DNA of 64,000 bases from JAKPAM01 sp047601745. GTDB lineage: Bacteria; Pseudomonadota; Gammaproteobacteria; Burkholderiales; Burkholderiaceae_E. The translations under genes were made by a program, and so were the position numbers. The stretch covers positions 6,510,001-6,574,000 of the forward strand of contig JASGIS010000001.1 of NCBI GenBank assembly GCA_047601745.1, in the 5' to 3' direction. Position 1 is the stretch's first letter. Every line of letters starts with the position of its first letter. Shown here in pieces: positions 60,489 through 64,000 of the stretch. Below the pieces are notes generated by a model. That model was not told the origin of the DNA, made no database searches, and was given only the letters and a program-made list of their open reading frames with translations.

Positions 60489-62297
60489 TCAGCGAGCGAG
60501 CAGCGCCAGGTGGTCGGCCACCGGACCGAGCACCAGCACCGGCATGAATTGCAGCAGCGTCAGGATCACGACGACCGCGATCAGGGTCAGCGCGAAGGTC
60601 GGGGTTTCGACCTGCAGCGTGCCGGCGCCCTCGGGCGCGACGCGCTTGCCGGCCAGCAGCGCGGCGATGACCAGCGGCACGATCAGCGCCGGATAGCGGC
60701 CCAGCGCCAGCACGGCGGCGCAGCTCAGGTTCCACCAGTAAGTCGCGTCGCCGAGGCCTTCGAAACCGGAGCCGTTGTTCGCGAAGGCCGACGCGTACTC
60801 GTAGAACACCTGGCTGATACCGTGAAAACCGGGGTTCGAGTTGCCGGTGATCGACGGCACGGCCAGCGCGACGGCGCTCATGCCCAGCAGCACCAGCGGC
60901 TGCAGCAGCACCAGCACCGCCAGCAGCCTGACTTCGGGCGCCTCGATCTTGCGGCCGAACAGCTCCGGCGTGCGTCCGGTCATCAGGCCGGCGAGGAACA
61001 CGGAAAGCAGCAGGTAGACGAGGAACTGCTGCAGGCCGCAGCCGATGCCGCCCCAGATCGCGTTGACCAGCATGTCGGCGATCGTCACCAGACCGGTCAG
61101 CGGCGCCAGCGAATCGTGCATCGCGTCGACCGAGCCGTTGCTGGTCTGCGTGGTCAGCGCGGCCCACAACGCCGAGGCGTCCGCGCCGAAGCGCACTTCC
61201 TTGCCCTCCATCAGCGCGACGTCGGCCGCGCTGGCCGAATGGCCTTCCGACCACAGCGCGATGCCCGTCGACACCAGCGACATCGCCAGCATCGCGCCGA
61301 ACACCAGCGCGGTGAGCTTCTTCCTGCCGGTGAACGCGCCGACCATGAAGCTGACGGCGACCGGCAGCAGGATCAGCGCCAGCGTCTGCAGCAGGTTCGA
61401 CAGCGGGGTCGGGTTCTCCAGCGGCACCGCGCTGTTCGGCCCGTACCAGCCTCCGCCGTTGGTGCCGAGCTGCTTGACGGCGACCATCGCCGCGACCGGC
61501 CCCAGCGGAATCTTCTGCCCGGCCATCCCGGCCGTGGCGTCGATCGGCGTCGCCACCGGCCCGCCTCGCAGCGTCGAAGGCACGCCCTGGCCGACCAGCA
61601 GCAGCGACAGCAGCAGACCCAGCGGCACGAACACGCGCACGGTCGGGCGGATCACGTCGGCCCAGTAGTTGCCGAGATCGGCCTGGCCGCCGCCGTCGCC
61701 TTCGTCGCGCTTGCCGCCGTCTTCGCCCCCATTACCCGCGCCAGCCCCCTTACCCTCGCAAGCTCGGTCACCCGTGCCGCCCCCGTTACCCCTGTTACCC
61801 CCGTCGCCCTCGCGCCGCGGCGCGCGCCCGCCGAACAGGCCGCGCAGCGTCGCCGCGACCAGGGCCAGGCCCATCATCGGCGTCACCACCTGCAGGCCGA
61901 CGATGGCGGTCATCTGCGCGAGGTACGAGAGCTGGGCCTGCCCGGAATAGTGCTGCTGGTCGGTATTGGTCAGGAACGACACCGCCGTGTGCAGCGCCAG
62001 ATCCCAGCGCATGTTCGGCGCGCCGTCGGGATTCAGCGGCAGCCAGGCCTGGGTCATGAAGACGATCCAGACCAGCGCGCCCAGCACGAGGTTGCTCAGC
62101 ACGAACGCGCCGGCATACGCCTTCCAGCCCATGCCCCGCGCCGGATCGACGCCGAGCAGCCGGTACAGCGGGCGCTCGACCAGACCGAACACGCGATCGC
62201 CGCGCATCGGCGCGCCGCGCATCACCGCGGCCAGGTAGCGGCCCAGCGGCCAGCCCAGCGCGACGGCGAGCGCCAGGACGACGAAGAACTCGGTCAT
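60489..62297 (-). CDS. kdpA: Potassium-transporting ATPase channel subunit KdpA
   Basis: KdpA is the channel-like K+ subunit. The 602-residue protein has the four selectivity-filter loops: VSFLTNTDQQHYSG (near 106-119), QLGTNGGGWYG, TTQTSNGSVDAMHDS and FANNGSGFEG. The cytoplasmic segment at about 157-207 is a Gly-rich, charged insert between helices, where the E. coli protein has a short loop as I recall. No kdpF gene was found upstream. It is first in kdpABCDE and follows nhaA by 141 bases. Confidence 0.95.
   Translation of the reverse strand: MTEFFVVLALAVALGWPLGRYLAAVMRGAPMRGDRVFGLVERPLYRLLGVDPARGMGWKAYAGAFVLSNLVLGALVWIVFMTQAWLPLNPDGAPNMRWDLALHTAVSFLTNTDQQHYSGQAQLSYLAQMTAIVGLQVVTPMMGLALVAATLRGLFGGRAPRREGDGGNRGNGGGTGDRACEGKGAGAGNGGEDGGKRDEGDGGGQADLGNYWADVIRPTVRVFVPLGLLLSLLLVGQGVPSTLRGGPVATPIDATAGMAGQKIPLGPVAAMVAVKQLGTNGGGWYGPNSAVPLENPTPLSNLLQTLALILLPVAVSFMVGAFTGRKKLTALVFGAMLAMSLVSTGIALWSEGHSASAADVALMEGKEVRFGADASALWAALTTQTSNGSVDAMHDSLAPLTGLVTIADMLVNAIWGGIGCGLQQFLVYLLLSVFLAGLMTGRTPELFGRKIEAPEVRLLAVLVLLQPLVLLGMSAVALAVPSITGNSNPGFHGISQVFYEYASAFANNGSGFEGLGDATYWWNLSCAAVLALGRYPALIVPLVIAALLAGKRVAPEGAGTLQVETPTFALTLIAVVVILTLLQFMPVLVLGPVADHLALLAR
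61677..61829. repeat. Low-complexity segment encoding the KdpA insert
   Basis: This stretch encodes about 51 residues of Gly, Asp, Glu, Asn, Arg and Lys. Units are less regular than in dnaG or kdpB (ccccgttacccc, ccgtcttcgcc types), consistent with an older expansion. The frame is open. Confidence 0.55.
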
Positions 62298-62385
62298 GAA
62301 TCCTGCCCGGAAGGCCGTGACGGCGATGACAGGATTCTCGGATCGCGCCCCGTAAAGTCTCCATTCGCATCTCAGGCGGCGCGCA

Positions 62386-62412
62386 TCAATTCTTCGTCAA
62401 TTCGTCAATTCG
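62386..62412. promoter_or_regulatory. Direct repeats upstream of kdpA
   Basis: Three tcaattc words at 62386, 62397 and 62405, within which ttcgtcaa occurs twice in tandem (62393-62408). They lie between nhaA and kdpA, about 90 to 115 bases before kdpA, where a KdpE site would be expected. On the minus strand they read GAATTGAC, containing -35-like TTGACG words. No firm -10 was found. Confidence 0.4.
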
Positions 62413-62438
62413 CGCCTTCCGCGCCGATCCGCGCGCCG

Positions 62439-63785
62439 TCATCCGGCGGCCAGGGCCCGCCGGTAGACGCTCCCCCAGGCCAGGCCCAGCAGCGCCGCCA
62501 CCAGCGAACCCGTCAGCACGCCGAGCTTGGCCGCCCCGAGCAGCGCTTCGTCGTCGAACGCCAGCATCGCGATGAACAGCGACATCGTGAAGCCGACCCC
62601 CGCCAGCAGGCCGATCAGCCAGATGCCGGCCCAGGACACGCCCGGCGGCAGCCGGCACCAGCCGAGCCGCACCGCCACCCAGCTCACGCCGACCACGCCC
62701 AGCGGCTTGCCGGCCACCAATGCCAGCGCGACCGATCCGATGACCCAGCGCGGGCCGGCGGCCGACAGGTCGATGCCGCCGATGCCGACGCCGGCATTGG
62801 CCAGCGCGAACACGGGCATGATCCCGTAGGCGACCCACGGATGCAGCGCCATCTGCACGCGCACGACCGGCGGCAGCAACTCGCGCTGGGCCAAGCGCAA
62901 CTGCCGCAGCGGCGCCGTCAGGCCTTGCGTGCCCTGCGCGTCGTCGTGATCGTGCAGCCGCTGCACCGCGTGCGTCACGCCGTCGAGCGGGCGCTCGCGC
63001 ATCGGCAGCGATGCGACCGGCGTCATCATGCCGAGCACCACGCCCGCCAAGGTCGGGTGCGCGCCGGTCATCAGCAGGCCGATCCAGACGATGGCGCCGG
63101 GCAGCACGTAGGGCAGCGCCGAGCCGATGCCGATCCGCTGCATGCCGAGCACGGCCAGGATGCCCAGCCCGGCGACGAGGAAACCGTGCCAGTCGAGCCC
63201 GCCCGAATAGAACAGCGCGATGATCAGCACGGCGACGATGTCGTCGATGATCGCCAGCGCCAGCAGGAAGATCCGCACGTGCGCCGGGATGCCCCGGCCC
63301 AGCAGCGCCAGCACGCCGACGGCGAACGCGATGTCGGTGGCCGTCGGCACCGCCCAGCCGTGGATGCGCGACGGATCGGCGTTCAAGGCCGCGTAGATCA
63401 GCGCCGGCGCGGCCACGCCGCCCAATGCCGCCAGGATCGGCAGGCTGGCCTGGCGAAGGTCGCTCAACGCCCCTTCGTGGATCTCGCGGCGGATTTCCAT
63501 GCCGACGACCAGGAAGAAGACGGTCATCAACGCGTCGTTGACCAGGAAGTGCAGCGACTCGGAGAACGCGAAGCGGCCGATTCCGATCGAGATCGGCAGA
63601 TGCCAGAGCGCGTGATACCCGTGTGCGAACGGCGAATTGGCCCAGATCAGCGCGACAGCGGCGGCGATCAGCAGCACGATGCCGCTGGCGGCCTCGACGT
63701 GCAGGAAGCGTTCGAGCGTGGCGAAAGCGCGTTCGGCGAGAAGGCGGGCGCGCGGCAGGTCCTGCCGCGGGGTGACACGATGCAT
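62439..63785 (-). CDS. nhaA: Na+/H+ antiporter NhaA
   Basis: NhaA exchanges internal Na+ for external H+. The 448-residue protein has about 12 helices. Family motifs are FFLVVGMEIRREIHEGALSDLRQASLPI (about 89-116), VPTATDIAFAVGVLALLGRGIP, ALAIIDDIVAVLIIALFYSG with the two transport Asp residues, and PVFALANAGVGIGG. The hydrophilic loop near 270-320 is longer than in E. coli NhaA and rich in His, Asp and Arg, as in many homologues. It lies upstream of kdpABCDE on the same strand. Confidence 0.94.
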   Translation of the reverse strand: MHRVTPRQDLPRARLLAERAFATLERFLHVEAASGIVLLIAAAVALIWANSPFAHGYHALWHLPISIGIGRFAFSESLHFLVNDALMTVFFLVVGMEIRREIHEGALSDLRQASLPILAALGGVAAPALIYAALNADPSRIHGWAVPTATDIAFAVGVLALLGRGIPAHVRIFLLALAIIDDIVAVLIIALFYSGGLDWHGFLVAGLGILAVLGMQRIGIGSALPYVLPGAIVWIGLLMTGAHPTLAGVVLGMMTPVASLPMRERPLDGVTHAVQRLHDHDDAQGTQGLTAPLRQLRLAQRELLPPVVRVQMALHPWVAYGIMPVFALANAGVGIGGIDLSAAGPRWVIGSVALALVAGKPLGVVGVSWVAVRLGWCRLPPGVSWAGIWLIGLLAGVGFTMSLFIAMLAFDDEALLGAAKLGVLTGSLVAALLGLAWGSVYRRALAAG

Positions 63786-63867
63786 GGTCGCGGGAACTCC
63801 GCGTGGCGGCCCGACCGACGCATGAACCTGTCCCGCCGCGACATGCGGCTAACACCCGGCCGCCATT

Positions 63868-64000
63868 CTACCCTTCGCCGATCTCCGCCAGCACCTCGTC
63901 CAGCCGCTCGACCAGCAGGTCGGCGTGCTCGCGCCCGAACACCAGCGGTGGCCGGATCTTCAGCACGTTGGCCTGCGGGCCCGTCGCGCTGAGCAGCACC
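63868..64000 (-). CDS. Class III aminotransferase, C-terminal fragment
   Basis: Only the last 43 residues lie in the window: a frame running to TAG at 63870-63868. The sequence VLKIRPPLVFGREHADLLVERLDEVLAEI has the form of the C-terminus of PLP-dependent class III aminotransferases (4-aminobutyrate or related). The catalytic parts are outside the window, so the substrate cannot be judged. Confidence 0.7.
   Translation of the reverse strand, partial: VLLSATGPQANVLKIRPPLVFGREHADLLVERLDEVLAEIGEG

Noticed and set aside
62298..62438. A search for a kdpF small gene
   Set aside because: No frame with a start codon and a single hydrophobic helix was found before kdpA; the frame there reads as Arg-rich sequence.
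60510..63992. Open plus-strand frame of about 1160 codons opposite kdpA and nhaA
   Set aside because: It crosses two well-supported genes and a gap, and its sequence is Arg/Gln/His-rich with no recognisable fold. It is an antisense shadow.

Overview
The window is about 64 kb of very GC-rich chromosome with dense, short-spaced genes, typical of a betaproteobacterium of the order Burkholderiales. This placement rests on gene order (rpsU-yqeY-dnaG beside divergent tsaD; purM beside hda-pcnB-folK-deoxynucleoside kinase; pstSCAB-phoU next to phoBR), on two Bug-type solute receptors, and on protein sequences that read as betaproteobacterial. The genus cannot be fixed from sequence alone. No rRNA, tRNA, CRISPR array, prophage or insertion sequence was seen.

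Layout. (1) 1-7.0 kb: macromolecular synthesis operon rpsU-yqeY-dnaG (dnaG runs off the left edge) divergent from tsaD, then a leftward group of a chalcone-isomerase-like protein, xerD, a YbaK deacylase, plsY and a ROK sugar kinase. (2) 7.2-28.9 kb: housekeeping genes: an AEC transporter, tsaE-amiC, a two-component system, dedA, mutL-miaA, a short-form gnd, tamA-tamB, purM, and hda-pcnB-folK-dgk. (3) 28.9-32.3 kb: a LysR regulator divergent from a CoA-transferase and a Bug receptor. (4) 32.3-35.2 kb: galE and manC for nucleotide sugars. (5) 35.2-42.4 kb: the phosphate regulon, phoB-phoR converging on pstSCAB-phoU, with Pho boxes before phoB and pstS. (6) 42.4-45.1 kb: a FecR-domain protein and three small uncharacterised genes. 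(7) 45.2-49.3 kb: an uncharacterised catabolic locus, a TauD-type dioxygenase, LacI regulator and VOC protein divergent from a Bug receptor, with two near-identical inverted operator-like sites between them. (8) 49.4-54.2 kb: a DUF3649-PepSY-DUF3325 iron-uptake-type set and a three-gene ABC-2 exporter. (9) 54.3-64 kb: kdpABCDE potassium pump and sensor, nhaA, and the end of a class III aminotransferase.

How the parts work together. TsaD, TsaE and MiaA modify tRNA next to the anticodon, and the YbaK protein clears mischarged tRNA. PhoBR senses phosphate and controls pst through the Pho boxes. KdpDE controls KdpABC, with NhaA as a Na+/H+ exchanger beside it. Both Bug receptors sit beside regulators and enzymes that suggest uptake and breakdown of organic acids whose identity cannot be read from the sequence.

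The most unusual feature of the window is that several highly conserved proteins carry low-complexity segments written by short in-frame DNA repeats. These occur inside the DnaG catalytic core, a ROK kinase, a cytoplasmic loop of KdpA, the N-termini of KdpB and Gnd, and TamB. The second point of interest is the paired operator at the TauD/Bug divergent promoter. No clearly new multi-gene system could be established; the FecR/small-protein cluster and the TauD-LacI-VOC-Bug locus are the best candidates.
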